Shown here: positions 26,360-35,102 of the stretch, one piece after another
Numbering within the stretch: position 1 is the stretch's first letter
Layout of the letters: every line of letters starts with the position of its first letter
NCBI RefSeq assembly: GCF_018449655.1
Contig: NZ_JAAVUX010000018.1
Location: 51,794 to 115,793 of the forward strand
Source: Pseudomonas sp. dw_358
Lineage (GTDB): Bacteria > Pseudomonadota > Gammaproteobacteria > Pseudomonadales > Pseudomonadaceae
Length of the DNA: 64,000 nucleotides
Reading direction: 5' to 3'
Position numbers and translations under genes: made by a program
Notes under the pieces: model-generated
What the model saw: only the letters and a program-made list of their open reading frames with translations
What the model was told of the DNA's origin: nothing
Databases searched by the model: none

Positions 26360-26818
26360 CTAGTCGTGAATCTTGAAGATAGCCTCTATCTCCACGGTCA
26401 TGTTGTTGGGCAGCGAGCCCATGCCCACTGCCGAACGCGCATGCCGGCCACGCTCGCCGAGCACCTGCACGAACAGATCGGAGCAGCCGTTGATCACCTG
26501 CGGGTGCTGGCCGAACTCGGGAAAGGCGTTGACCATGCCGAGGAGTTTCACCGCTTCCAGGCGATCCAGGTCCGGCACCAGCGACTGCGCTGCCGCCAGC
26601 AGCGCCAGCCCGGCCAGCCGGGCGTGCTCGTAGGCCTGCTCGACACTGACGTCGCTGCCGACCTTGCCCAGGTGGTAGCCGCCCTGCTCGTTGCGCGGGC
26701 CTTGGCCAGAGAGGTAGAGCAGATCGCCCACGCGCTTGCCCGGCAGGTAGTTGGCCACCGGCGTCGGCACGTCGGGGAGGCTCAGGCCCAGTTCGGCCAG
26801 GCGTTCAAGTACGGTCAT
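26360..26818 (-). CDS. RidA/YjgF-family protein
   Basis: This 152-residue Rid-family protein has the longer form seen in several paralogues: GDLLYLSGQGPRNEQGGYHL, VKLLGMVNAFPEFGQHPQVI, and RHARSAVGMGSLPNNMTVEIEA. The Arg that binds imine/enamine substrates in deaminating RidA proteins appears to be retained in HARSAVG. These proteins hydrolyse reactive enamine/imine intermediates. It precedes the GntR gene by 39 bases on the same strand, so the two are probably co-transcribed. Confidence 0.87.
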   Translation of the reverse strand: MTVLERLAELGLSLPDVPTPVANYLPGKRVGDLLYLSGQGPRNEQGGYHLGKVGSDVSVEQAYEHARLAGLALLAAAQSLVPDLDRLEAVKLLGMVNAFPEFGQHPQVINGCSDLFVQVLGERGRHARSAVGMGSLPNNMTVEIEAIFKIHD

Positions 26819-26892
26819 GTCAGCATTCCTTGATCAGTGAACGGTGGGCAATAGTAACCCCATGGGCAGCCCACAGGGTCCATAGGCTTGCG

Positions 26893-27480
26893 TCATGGCT
26901 TGGCCAAATAGCCCGGCAAGCTTTCTATGCGCGCCATCCACTTGGCAATATGTGGATAAGGCGTCAAATCCACACCCCCTTCCGGCGCCAGCGCCACATA
27001 GGGATAGACTGCACAATCGGCAATGCTCGGACGGCCGATGGCCAGCCAGTCACGCTCGGCCAGATGCCGCTCCAGCACCCCCAACACCCGCGGTGCCTTG
27101 GCCAGCGCCTGGGCCTTGTCCAGGTCGTAGCCGAACTGCTGCACCAGTCGGGCGGTAGCGACACTGTGCTGGACTTCGTTGCCGGCAAACGACAGCCACT
27201 GCATGATCTCGCCCTGCCCGTGCGGGTTGCCCGGCCACCACGCCAGCCCGCCACAGGCCCCGGCCAGATACACCAGAATGGCCTGGGAGTCGCGCAGCAC
27301 ATAGCCGTTGTCTTCCAGGATGGGCAGCAGGCCCAAGGGGTTCATGTCAATCAGCGGCGCGCGCAGATGCTCGCCACCGGCCAGATCCACCGCGACGATA
27401 TCCAGTTCGATGTGGGCCAGGCTGGCGAAAAGGCGCACCTTGTAGCAGTTGCCGGAGGGGTCGACGTTGTACAGTTTCAT
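26893..27480 (-). CDS. Glutathione S-transferase family protein
   Basis: This 195-residue protein begins with a thioredoxin-like fold (MKLYNVDPSGNCYKVRLFAS, then NPLGLLPILEDNGYVLRDSQAILVYL, with the SQA/E-S glutathione site). An all-helical C-terminal domain (IGRPSIADCAVYPYVALAPE) follows. It is slightly shorter than most bacterial GSTs. Its ATG overlaps the stop of the upstream VOC gene (ATGA), so the two genes form an operon. Confidence 0.88.
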   Translation of the reverse strand: MKLYNVDPSGNCYKVRLFASLAHIELDIVAVDLAGGEHLRAPLIDMNPLGLLPILEDNGYVLRDSQAILVYLAGACGGLAWWPGNPHGQGEIMQWLSFAGNEVQHSVATARLVQQFGYDLDKAQALAKAPRVLGVLERHLAERDWLAIGRPSIADCAVYPYVALAPEGGVDLTPYPHIAKWMARIESLPGYLAKP

Positions 27481-27893
27481 TGCGCAACTCCATCAATCAG
27501 TTGGTTGAACTCGAGCACATTGCCGTCCGGGTCGCGGATGAACAGTGCCACCCTTCTCGGCCCGATCGGGTGCGGGCCCTCGGTGATGGCGATGCCACGC
27601 TCGTGCAGCCAGCCTTGCAGCGCCTCAAGGTTATCGACGATGAAGGCCGGGTGGGTGATGCCGGGCCACTTGACCGGCGCATCCAACAGGACGTTATGAC
27701 GCTCGGGCAGATGGCTGCCGTTGAAGATCAGGTTGATGCGTACGCCATCGGCACTGACCATCTCATTGGCTTCGCTGCGGCTGAAGCGGGCGCTCTCGGT
27801 AAAGCCCAAGGCTTCATAGAAAGCCATTGAGCGGTCATGCCGGGTGACGCGGATGCCGACATGATCGTAGGCCAGGATACGAGCAGGGTTCAT
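27477..27893 (-). CDS. Glyoxalase/bleomycin-resistance (VOC) family protein
   Basis: This 138-residue protein has two beta-alpha-beta-beta-beta modules: DHVGIRVTRHDRSMAFYEAL with GF at the start, and HPAFIVDNLEALQGWL ... VALFIRDPDGNVLEFNQ at the end. The His/Glu metal ligands of glyoxalase-like enzymes seem present (DHVGI; LEFNQ). It is co-transcribed with the GST gene, suggesting handling of a reactive electrophile, possibly a glutathione conjugate. The ATG at 27893 matches the family start. Confidence 0.85.
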   Translation of the reverse strand: MNPARILAYDHVGIRVTRHDRSMAFYEALGFTESARFSRSEANEMVSADGVRINLIFNGSHLPERHNVLLDAPVKWPGITHPAFIVDNLEALQGWLHERGIAITEGPHPIGPRRVALFIRDPDGNVLEFNQLIDGVAQ

Positions 27894-27920
27894 GATCTGA
27901 CTCCAATTGAACGGTGTGGG

Positions 27921-27935
27921 TGCAGTATCCTTGCA
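27921..27935. promoter_or_regulatory. Possible LysR operator in the VOC/LysR divergent region
   Basis: TGCA-GTATCCT-TGCA is a short dyad located 28 bases upstream of the VOC ATG and 71 bases before the divergent LysR ATG. Position and symmetry fit a LysR-type site, but the arms are only 4 bases, so chance is possible. Confidence 0.3.
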
Positions 27936-28006
27936 AGTCCGCAGCGCACCTATGGTGCCGGGCTGACAACAGCTGTGCAGGTATCGCACTAATGACAAGG
28001 GTGACC

Positions 28007-28909
28007 ATGGACAGACTCAAGGCAATGGCCAACTTCGTGCGCATCAATGAGAGCGGCAGTCTGAGCTCGGCGGCCGAAGCCACCGGGCAATCGGTGGCCT
28101 CGCTGGTGCGTTCGCTGGCCGCGCTCGAACAGCACCTCGGCGTACGCCTGCTCAACCGCACTACGCGGCGCATGGCCTTGACTGTCGAGGGCGAGGAGTA
28201 CCTGGCCTGGAGCCGGCGCATGCTCGCCGATTTCGATGACATGGAGCAGCGTCTGGAAGGCCGCGATGGTGTCGCGCGCGGCCTGCTGCGCATCACCGCG
28301 CCGGTGGAGTTCGGCCAGCGCTACGTGGCGCCGCTGGTCAACGGGTTTCTCCAGCAGCACCCGGCGATCACTGCCGAGCTTCACTTCAATGATCAGGTGG
28401 TACCCCTGCTGGACGAACGCCTGGACCTGGCTCTGCGCATCGGCCACCTGCCCGACTCCGGGCTGCTGGCCCGCCAGGTCGGCGCAACCCGGCTGGTGAC
28501 CTGTGCCAGCCCAGCCTACCTGGAGGGCGCCCCCGCCCTCGAGCACCCGCTGCAACTGTCGGAGCATCCCTGCATCGCCAGTGCGGCCCAAGGACGCCAA
28601 TGGCATTACCGCCAGGACGGCAAGGAGTTGACGGCTCAGGTCACCACACGGTTGATCTGCAATCAGGTGCGTGCTGTCGCGGCGGCCTGTATTCAGGGCC
28701 TGGGGGTGACGCGGCTGCTGCATTACCAGATCGCCGACGCGCTGGCCAGTGGGCAGTTGGTGCGGATCCTGACGAACTTCGAGCCGGCGGACCTGCCGAT
28801 CCATCTGGTCTATCCGCATTCGCTGCAGCTATCGCCACGGGTGCGAACCTTTGTCGAATGGGCCAGTGCTCAGCTGCCTGCATCGGTGCCGGATCCACGC
28901 CTCGAATAA
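28007..28909 (+). CDS. LysR-family transcriptional regulator
   Basis: This 300-residue LysR regulator has the helix-turn-helix LSSAAEATGQSVASLVRSLAALEQHLGVRLL and an effector domain (LRITAPVEFGQRYVAPLVNG) of the large group containing DhcR-like proteins. It is divergent from the VOC-GST operon, its likely target. It also sits upstream of mexE in the MexT position, but its N-terminus (MDRLKAMANFVRINESGS) does not look like MexT. Confidence 0.9.
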   Translation: MDRLKAMANFVRINESGSLSSAAEATGQSVASLVRSLAALEQHLGVRLLNRTTRRMALTVEGEEYLAWSRRMLADFDDMEQRLEGRDGVARGLLRITAPVEFGQRYVAPLVNGFLQQHPAITAELHFNDQVVPLLDERLDLALRIGHLPDSGLLARQVGATRLVTCASPAYLEGAPALEHPLQLSEHPCIASAAQGRQWHYRQDGKELTAQVTTRLICNQVRAVAAACIQGLGVTRLLHYQIADALASGQLVRILTNFEPADLPIHLVYPHSLQLSPRVRTFVEWASAQLPASVPDPRLE

Positions 28910-28924
28910 TCGTTAGCAAGCTTA

Positions 28925-28959
28925 CGAAAGCCCCGTCCCACAAGGGCTGCGGCCCTTTC
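28925..28959 (+). terminator. Possible terminator after the LysR gene
   Basis: AAGGGC-TGCG-GCCCTT forms a compact stem, and the outer ACGAAAG / CTTTCGT can pair as an alternative, followed by TTTCGTAT. It lies about 30 bases after the LysR stop and could separate this gene from mexE. Confidence 0.4.
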
Positions 28960-28988
28960 GTATCATTCCGGCTGATAGTTATCTTCGA

Positions 28989-29009
28989 ACCATTCGATTC
29001 GTCGATGGT
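28989..29009. promoter_or_regulatory. LysR-type T-N11-A dyad upstream of mexE
   Basis: ACCAT (28989-28993) and ATGGT (29005-29009) form a perfect 5-base dyad with exactly 11 bases between the arms, 50 bases before the mexE ATG. It includes GTCGAT, which is also the core of the MexT nod-box consensus, although the flanking bases match that consensus poorly. Confidence 0.45.
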
Positions 29010-29059
29010 CAGCCGCGCGCACAGAATCCGCCCATTCTCGATAACCGGCGGACGAGCCC

Positions 29060-30301
29060 ATGGAACAGTCAATAAAGTCTTTTCGTTTTCCCCTGGCGGT
29101 GCTCGCGGTCGTGGTCATGAGTGCTTGCGGCAAGACGCCGCCAGTGGCCAGTGCGCCCCCTGCTCCCAAGGTCAGTGTGGCCAAGGTGCTGGAGCAACCC
29201 ATTACTGAATGGGACGAATTCACCGGGCGCCTGGAGGCGCCGGAAACCGTACAAGTGCGCCCACGGGTCTCGGGGCAGATCGACCGGGTGGCTTTCACCG
29301 ATGGCGCGCTGGTGAAAAAAGGCGACCTGCTGTTCCAGATCGACCCACGGCCTTTCGAGGCCGAGGTCCATCGTCTGGAAGCGCAGCTGCAACAGGTCAA
29401 GGCCACTGTGGTGCGCACCGAAAGCGAAGCCCAGCGCGGTGAACGCCTGCGCAGCGCCAACGCCATTTCTGCGGAACTGGCCGAAACCCGCACCACCACT
29501 GCCCAGGAAGCCCGCGCCGGCGTCGCCGCGATTCAGGCACAGCTGGACCTGGCCCGCCTCAACCTGAGCTTCACCCATGTCACCGCGCCGATTTCCGGGC
29601 GCGTCGGCCGCGCCGAAATCACCGCCGGCAACATCGTCAGTGCCGACACCACGCCGTTGACCTCGGTGGTCTCCACCGACAAGGTCTACGCCTACTTCGA
29701 CGCCGACGAGCGCGTGTTCCTCAAGTACAACCAACTGGCCCGCGACGGCCAGCGTGGCCAGACCACCCCAGTGTACATGGGCCTGTCCAACGAAGACGAT
29801 GACAAGCACCTGGGCCAGATGAACTTCGTCGACAACCAGGTCAATCCCAAGACCGGGACCATCCGTGGCCGTGCGGTATTCGACAACAGCGACGGGCGCT
29901 ACACCCCCGGGCTGTATGCGCGCCTGAAGCTGGTGGGCAGCGCCACCTATTCGGCCGTGCTGATCAAGGACGAAGCCGTGGGCACGGACCTGGGCAAGAA
30001 GTTCGTGCTGGTGATGGACAAGGATAACAAGGCGGTCTATCGCAACGTCGACCTGGGGCCCAAGCTCGAAGGCCTGCGCATTGTGCGCAGCGGCCTGAGC
30101 AAGGACGACACCATCGTCGTCAACGGCCTGCAACGGGTCCGTCCCGGTGCCCAGGTCGACCCGCAAAGCACCGACATGGCCAACCCCGCCACCCTCGCCG
30201 CCCTGGCTGAACAACGCCAGGCGCTGCAAGCCAACAACCTGCTACCCGTCAAGGATGCGCCGGCCGTCAAGGCCGACGGCGTCGCGACCGCGCGCGATTA
30301 A
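29060..30301 (+). CDS. mexE: RND efflux periplasmic adaptor, MexE-like
   Basis: This 413-residue membrane-fusion lipoprotein has a lipobox MSAC at residues 20-23. It has lipoyl half-motifs (VRPRVSGQIDRVAFTDGALV, and LSFTHVTAPISGRVGRAEIT), a coiled-coil hairpin at about residues 100-165, and a beta-barrel/membrane-proximal C-terminal region. Together with the next two genes it forms a tripartite pump of the MexEF-OprN type, which exports chloramphenicol, quinolones and quorum-signal precursors in P. aeruginosa. Expression may depend on the dyad at 28989-29009. Confidence 0.9.
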   Translation: MEQSIKSFRFPLAVLAVVVMSACGKTPPVASAPPAPKVSVAKVLEQPITEWDEFTGRLEAPETVQVRPRVSGQIDRVAFTDGALVKKGDLLFQIDPRPFEAEVHRLEAQLQQVKATVVRTESEAQRGERLRSANAISAELAETRTTTAQEARAGVAAIQAQLDLARLNLSFTHVTAPISGRVGRAEITAGNIVSADTTPLTSVVSTDKVYAYFDADERVFLKYNQLARDGQRGQTTPVYMGLSNEDDDKHLGQMNFVDNQVNPKTGTIRGRAVFDNSDGRYTPGLYARLKLVGSATYSAVLIKDEAVGTDLGKKFVLVMDKDNKAVYRNVDLGPKLEGLRIVRSGLSKDDTIVVNGLQRVRPGAQVDPQSTDMANPATLAALAEQRQALQANNLLPVKDAPAVKADGVATARD

Positions 30302-30313
30302 AGGACTGAACCG

Positions 30314-33300
30314 ATGAACTTCTCGCAATTCTTTATCAAGCGCCCGATCTTCGCCGCCGTGCTGTCGCTGCTGATCCTGATCGCCGGCGCCATCTCGCTG
30401 TTCCAGCTGCCCATCAGCGAATACCCCGAAGTGGTCCCGCCCACAGTGGTGGTGCGCGCCAACTTTCCCGGCGCCAACCCCAAGGTCATCGGCGAAACCG
30501 TGGCCGCGCCTCTGGAACAGGCCATCACCGGCGTCGAGAACATGCTCTACATGTCCTCGCAATCCACTGCCGATGGCAAGCTGACCCTGACCATCACCTT
30601 CGCCTTGGGCACCGACCTGGACAACGCGCAGGTACAGGTACAGAACCGCGTGACCCGCACCGAGCCCAAGCTGCCGGAGGAAGTCACCCGTATCGGCATC
30701 ACCGTGGACAAGGCCTCTCCCGACCTGACCATGGTGGTGCACCTGACCTCCCCGGACAAACGCTACGACATGCTCTACCTGTCCAACTACGCCATCCTCA
30801 ACATCAAGGATGAACTGGCGCGGCTGGGCGGTGTGGGTGACGTGCAGTTGTTCGGCATGGGCGACTACTCGCTGCGGGTCTGGCTGGACCCGAACAAGAC
30901 CGCCTCGCGCAATCTCACCGCCACCGATGTAGTGACCGCCATTCGCGAGCAAAACCGCCAGGTCGCCGCCGGGCAACTGGGCGCACCGCCCTCGCCCAAC
31001 GCCACCAGCTTCCAGATGTCCATCAACACCCAGGGCCGTCTGGTCAGCGAGGAAGAGTTCCAGAACATCATCGTGCGCAGCGGCCCGGACGGCGAGATCA
31101 CCCGCCTCAAGGACATCGCCCGCATCGAACTGGGCTCCAACCAATACGCCCTGCGCTCGCTGCTCAACAACCAGCCGGCGGTGGCCATCCCGATCTTCCA
31201 GCGCCCAGGCTCCAACGCCATCCAGATCTCCAATGAAGTGCGGGCCAAGATGGCCGAGCTGAAGAAGAGCTTCCCCGAAGGCATGGACTACAGCGTCGTC
31301 TACGACCCGACCATCTTCGTCCGTGGCTCCATCGAGGCCGTGGTGCACACCCTGTTCGAAGCGCTGGTGCTGGTGGTGCTGGTGGTGATTCTGTTCCTGC
31401 AGACCTGGCGCGCCTCGATCATTCCATTGGTGGCGGTACCGGTGTCGCTGATCGGCACCTTTGCCGTGATGCACCTGTTCGGCTTTTCCCTCAATGCCCT
31501 GTCACTGTTCGGCCTGGTGCTGGCGATCGGCATCGTGGTGGACGACGCCATCGTCGTGGTGGAAAACGTCGAGCGCAACATCGAACTGGGCCTGCAACCG
31601 GTGGCCGCCACCGAGCGGGCCATGCGGGAAGTGACCGGCCCGATCATTGCCACAGCGTTGGTGCTGTGTGCCGTGTTTGTGCCGGCCGCCTTCATCTCCG
31701 GCCTCACCGGACAGTTCTACAAGCAGTTCGCCCTGACCATTGCCATCTCTACGGTGATCTCGGCGTTCAACTCGCTGACCCTGTCGCCGGCCCTGGCCGC
31801 CGTATTGCTGTTGCCCCATGGCGCGCCCAAGGATCGTTTTTCCAAGGTGCTTGACCGGCTGCTGGGTGGCTGGCTGTTCCGTCCGTTCAACCGCTTTTTC
31901 GTCAAGGCCAGCAACGGTTATGTACGCACCGTGGCGCGGGTCATCCGCGGCAGCGGTATTGCGCTGGTGCTCTACGCGGGGTTCATGGTGCTGACGTATT
32001 TCGGCTTCGCCAGCACGCCCACCGGCTTCGTGCCGGCCCAGGACAAGCAATACCTGGTGGCCTTCGCCCAGTTGCCGGACGCCGCCAGCCTGGACCGCAC
32101 CGAGGATGTGATCAAGCGCATGTCCGACTACGCCCTCAAGCAACCGGGCGTCGAAAGCGCCGTGGCCTTCCCGGGCCTGTCCATCAACGGGTTTACCAAC
32201 AGCCCCAACAATGGCGTGGTGTTCGTCACCCTCAAGCCATTTGATGAACGCAAGGACCCGAGCCTGTCGGCAGGTGCGATTGCCGGTGCGTTGAACGGCC
32301 AGTTCGCCAATATCCAGGACGCCTACATGGCGATCTTTCCACCGCCACCGGTGCAAGGCCTGGGCACCATCGGCGGGTTCCGCCTGCAGGTCGAGGACCG
32401 TGGCAACCTGGGCTATGACGAGCTGTACAAGCAGACCCAGAACATCATCGCCAAGAGCCGCAGCGTGCCGGAACTGGCCGGGCTGTTCACCAGCTACACG
32501 GTGAACGTGCCTCAGGTGGAGGCCAATATCGACCGGGAAAAAGCCAAGACCCTGGGCGTGCCCATCAGCGACATTTTCGACACGTTGCAGGTCTACCTGG
32601 GCTCGCTGTACGCCAATGACTTCAACCGTTTTGGCCGTACCTACCAAGTCAACGTCCAGGCCGAACAGCAATTTCGCCTCGAGCCGGACCAGATCGGCCA
32701 GTTGAAAGTGCGCAACGATCGCGGCGAGATGATCCCGCTGGCCACGCTGATCAAGGTCACCCCCACCTCGGGGCCGGACCGGGTGATGCACTACAACGGT
32801 TTCGTCACCGCCGAAATCAATGGCGCGGCTGCGCCCGGTTACAGCTCCGGCCAGGCCCAGGCAGCGGTGGAGAAACTGCTCGCGGCCGAGTTGCCCAATG
32901 GCATGACCTATGAGTGGACCGAGATCACCTACCAGCAGATCCTCTCGGGCAATACCGCGCTGCTGGTATTCCCGCTGTGCGTGCTGCTGGCCTTTCTGGT
33001 GCTGGCGGCGCAATACGAAAGCTGGAGTTTGCCGCTGGCGGTGATCCTGATCGTGCCCATGACCCTGTTGTCGGCCATTACCGGGGTGATCCTGTCGGGC
33101 AGCGACAACAACATCTTCACCCAGATCGGCCTGATCGTACTGGTGGGCCTGGCGTGCAAGAACGCGATCCTGATCGTCGAGTTCGCCAAGGACAAGCAAC
33201 AGGAAGGCCTCGATCCCCTCGCCGCCGTGCTGGAAGCCTGCCGGCTGCGGCTAAGGCCGATCCTGATGACCTCGTTCGCCTTCATCATGGGGGTGGTGCC

Positions 33301-33505
33301 CTTGGTCACCTCCACGGGCGCCGGCGCGGAAATGCGTCACGCCATGGGTGTGGCGGTGTTCTCCGGGATGCTCGGGGTGACCTTCTTCGGCCTGTTGTTG
33401 ACGCCGGTGTTCTTTGTGCTGATCCGCCGTCATGTCGAACGCAGCGAGGCGCGCAAGGCTGCTCGCACGCTGCACCGTGCCACGCCTGCTGTGGAGGCTC
33501 ATTGA
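30314..33505 (+). CDS. mexF: RND efflux inner-membrane pump, MexF-like
   Basis: This 1063-residue proton-driven transporter has the full HAE-1 RND layout: TM1, two large periplasmic loops and eleven more helices. The proton-relay Asp410-Asp411 lies in TM4 (GIVVDDAIVVVENVERN), and FFIKRPIFAAVLSLLILIAG is at the N-terminus. AAAGGA precedes the ATG and it is 12 bases from mexE. Length and sequence match MexF. Its TGA overlaps the oprN ATG by one base. Confidence 0.95.
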   Translation: MNFSQFFIKRPIFAAVLSLLILIAGAISLFQLPISEYPEVVPPTVVVRANFPGANPKVIGETVAAPLEQAITGVENMLYMSSQSTADGKLTLTITFALGTDLDNAQVQVQNRVTRTEPKLPEEVTRIGITVDKASPDLTMVVHLTSPDKRYDMLYLSNYAILNIKDELARLGGVGDVQLFGMGDYSLRVWLDPNKTASRNLTATDVVTAIREQNRQVAAGQLGAPPSPNATSFQMSINTQGRLVSEEEFQNIIVRSGPDGEITRLKDIARIELGSNQYALRSLLNNQPAVAIPIFQRPGSNAIQISNEVRAKMAELKKSFPEGMDYSVVYDPTIFVRGSIEAVVHTLFEALVLVVLVVILFLQTWRASIIPLVAVPVSLIGTFAVMHLFGFSLNALSLFGLVLAIGIVVDDAIVVVENVERNIELGLQPVAATERAMREVTGPIIATALVLCAVFVPAAFISGLTGQFYKQFALTIAISTVISAFNSLTLSPALAAVLLLPHGAPKDRFSKVLDRLLGGWLFRPFNRFFVKASNGYVRTVARVIRGSGIALVLYAGFMVLTYFGFASTPTGFVPAQDKQYLVAFAQLPDAASLDRTEDVIKRMSDYALKQPGVESAVAFPGLSINGFTNSPNNGVVFVTLKPFDERKDPSLSAGAIAGALNGQFANIQDAYMAIFPPPPVQGLGTIGGFRLQVEDRGNLGYDELYKQTQNIIAKSRSVPELAGLFTSYTVNVPQVEANIDREKAKTLGVPISDIFDTLQVYLGSLYANDFNRFGRTYQVNVQAEQQFRLEPDQIGQLKVRNDRGEMIPLATLIKVTPTSGPDRVMHYNGFVTAEINGAAAPGYSSGQAQAAVEKLLAAELPNGMTYEWTEITYQQILSGNTALLVFPLCVLLAFLVLAAQYESWSLPLAVILIVPMTLLSAITGVILSGSDNNIFTQIGLIVLVGLACKNAILIVEFAKDKQQEGLDPLAAVLEACRLRLRPILMTSFAFIMGVVPLVTSTGAGAEMRHAMGVAVFSGMLGVTFFGLLLTPVFFVLIRRHVERSEARKAARTLHRATPAVEAH

Positions 33506-34932
33506 TGAAACACCTGAAGCTGTTCATGCCGAGCCTGTTGGTGTTGGCCCTCGCCGCCTGCGCCGTAGGGCCGGACTACAAGGCCCCGGCCACCGCCGCC
33601 GCCACGTTGGACCAGGCCAACGATACCCACCAGGCCCATTACGACCGCAGCCAGTTCGATGCCGTCTGGTGGCAGCAGTTCGATGACCCGACCCTCAACC
33701 AATTGGTCACCACGGCCCTGCAAGGCAACCGTGACCTGCAGGTGGCCTTCGCCCGCCTGAAAGCCTCGCGGGCCATCGTCGACGACGTGGCCAACGACGC
33801 CCGGCCGGTGGTCACCAGCCGCGCCAGCAGCGAAAACGGTCGCGCCCAGCAGCCCGGCCAGACCGACAGCCGGGTCCGGGTCGAGCGCTATGACCTGGGC
33901 CTGGACATGGCCTGGGAGATCGACTTGTTCGGCCGTATCCAGCGCGAGCTGGAAGCCAGCAAGGCGCAACGGGATGCCACCCGCGAAGACCTCCATCAAT
34001 TGCAGGTCAGCATGATCGCCGAACTGGTGGACGCTTACGGCCAGCTGCGCGGCGCGCAATTGCGCGAGAAGATCGCCCTGGACAACCTGAAGAACCAGCA
34101 GGACTCGCGGGCCATCACCGTCAGCCTGCGGGATAACGGGGTGGGCAACGAGCTGGACGTGGTCCGCGCCGATGCGCGCCTGGCCGCTGTCGAAGCCACG
34201 GTGCCCCAGCTGCAAGCTGACCAGGTGCGCGAGCGCAACCGTATCGCCACCTTGCTCGGCCAGCGGCCGGAACAGATGACCGTGGACTTGAGCCCACGTC
34301 AGCTGCCGGCCATCTCCAAGGCCTTGCCCATTGGCGATCCGGGCGAGCTGCTGCGCCGCCGCCCCGACGTGCGCAGCGCCGAGCGGCAACTGGCGGCGGC
34401 CACGGCCAATGTCGGGGTGGCCACCGCCGACCTGTTCCCGCGGGTCAGCCTCAGCGGCTTCCTCGGCTTCACCGCCGCCCGCGGCTCGCAGATCGGCTCC
34501 GGCGCCGCGTCGGCCTGGGGTCTGGGCCCGAGCATCACCTGGCCGGCCTTCGACATGGGCAGCGTGCGCGCACGCTTGCGTGGTGCCAATGCCCAGGCCG
34601 AAGGCGCGCTGGCCAACTACGAGCAGCACGTGCTGCTGGCGCTGGAAGAATCGGAAAATGCGTTCAGCGACTACGGCAAGCGCCAACAACGGCTGGTCTC
34701 GCTGATCAAACAAAGCGAATCCAGCCGCGCCGCCGCCAGCCTGGCCTCGATCCAGTACCGTGAAGGCACCACCGATTACCTGGTGCTGCTGGACGCCGAA
34801 CGTGAACGCCTGAGCGCCGAAGACGCCCAGGCCCAGGGCGAGACCGACCTGTATCGCGGGATTGTGGCGATCTACAAGGCACTGGGTGGGGGGTGGCAGG
34901 TGCCGGGGCCGGAGGTGGCTTCGGTGCGTTGA
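33505..34932 (+). CDS. oprN: RND efflux outer-membrane channel lipoprotein, OprN-like
   Basis: This 475-residue TolC-family outer-membrane factor has a lipobox LAAC followed by AVGPDYKAP, and the two repeated outer-membrane efflux domains (WWQQFDDPTLNQLVTTALQG, and RRRPDVRSAERQLAAATANV). It supplies the exit duct for MexEF. The ATG overlaps the mexF stop (TGATG). The following hairpin at 34981-35010 probably ends the operon. Confidence 0.92.
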   Translation: MKHLKLFMPSLLVLALAACAVGPDYKAPATAAATLDQANDTHQAHYDRSQFDAVWWQQFDDPTLNQLVTTALQGNRDLQVAFARLKASRAIVDDVANDARPVVTSRASSENGRAQQPGQTDSRVRVERYDLGLDMAWEIDLFGRIQRELEASKAQRDATREDLHQLQVSMIAELVDAYGQLRGAQLREKIALDNLKNQQDSRAITVSLRDNGVGNELDVVRADARLAAVEATVPQLQADQVRERNRIATLLGQRPEQMTVDLSPRQLPAISKALPIGDPGELLRRRPDVRSAERQLAAATANVGVATADLFPRVSLSGFLGFTAARGSQIGSGAASAWGLGPSITWPAFDMGSVRARLRGANAQAEGALANYEQHVLLALEESENAFSDYGKRQQRLVSLIKQSESSRAAASLASIQYREGTTDYLVLLDAERERLSAEDAQAQGETDLYRGIVAIYKALGGGWQVPGPEVASVR

Positions 34933-34980
34933 CTGCGCCGGCCCTTGGGCACGGTTGCGCTTCGCCCGAATGACTGCTGC

Positions 34981-35010
34981 CTGCAGGACCTTGCTTGCTC
35001 GGTCCTGCAG
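34981..35010. repeat. REP-like hairpin at the 3' end of mexEF-oprN
   Basis: CTGCAGGACC (34981-34990) pairs perfectly with GGTCCTGCAG (35001-35010) around TTGCTTGCTC. The sequence is a compact version of the GGACC...GAGCAAGC REP family of this window. It may end the efflux transcript or protect it from 3' decay. Confidence 0.6.
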
Positions 35011-35102
35011 CGTGGAAAGACCGCTCTGTAAATCAAAATGAACGTTCAAGCGCCCTGCTGCCTCCCAATTAGGACTCATTCATCCTGACAGGAGCAGCCA
35101 CC

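Noticed and set aside
28007..28909. MexT as the identity of the LysR gene upstream of mexE
   Set aside because: The N-terminus and overall pattern do not match MexT, and the gene is arranged divergently with the VOC-GST operon.
32914..33504. Forward frame reading into oprN from upstream of its start
   Set aside because: It is the upstream open extension of the oprN frame, read through mexF; the lipobox start at 33505 is the real one.
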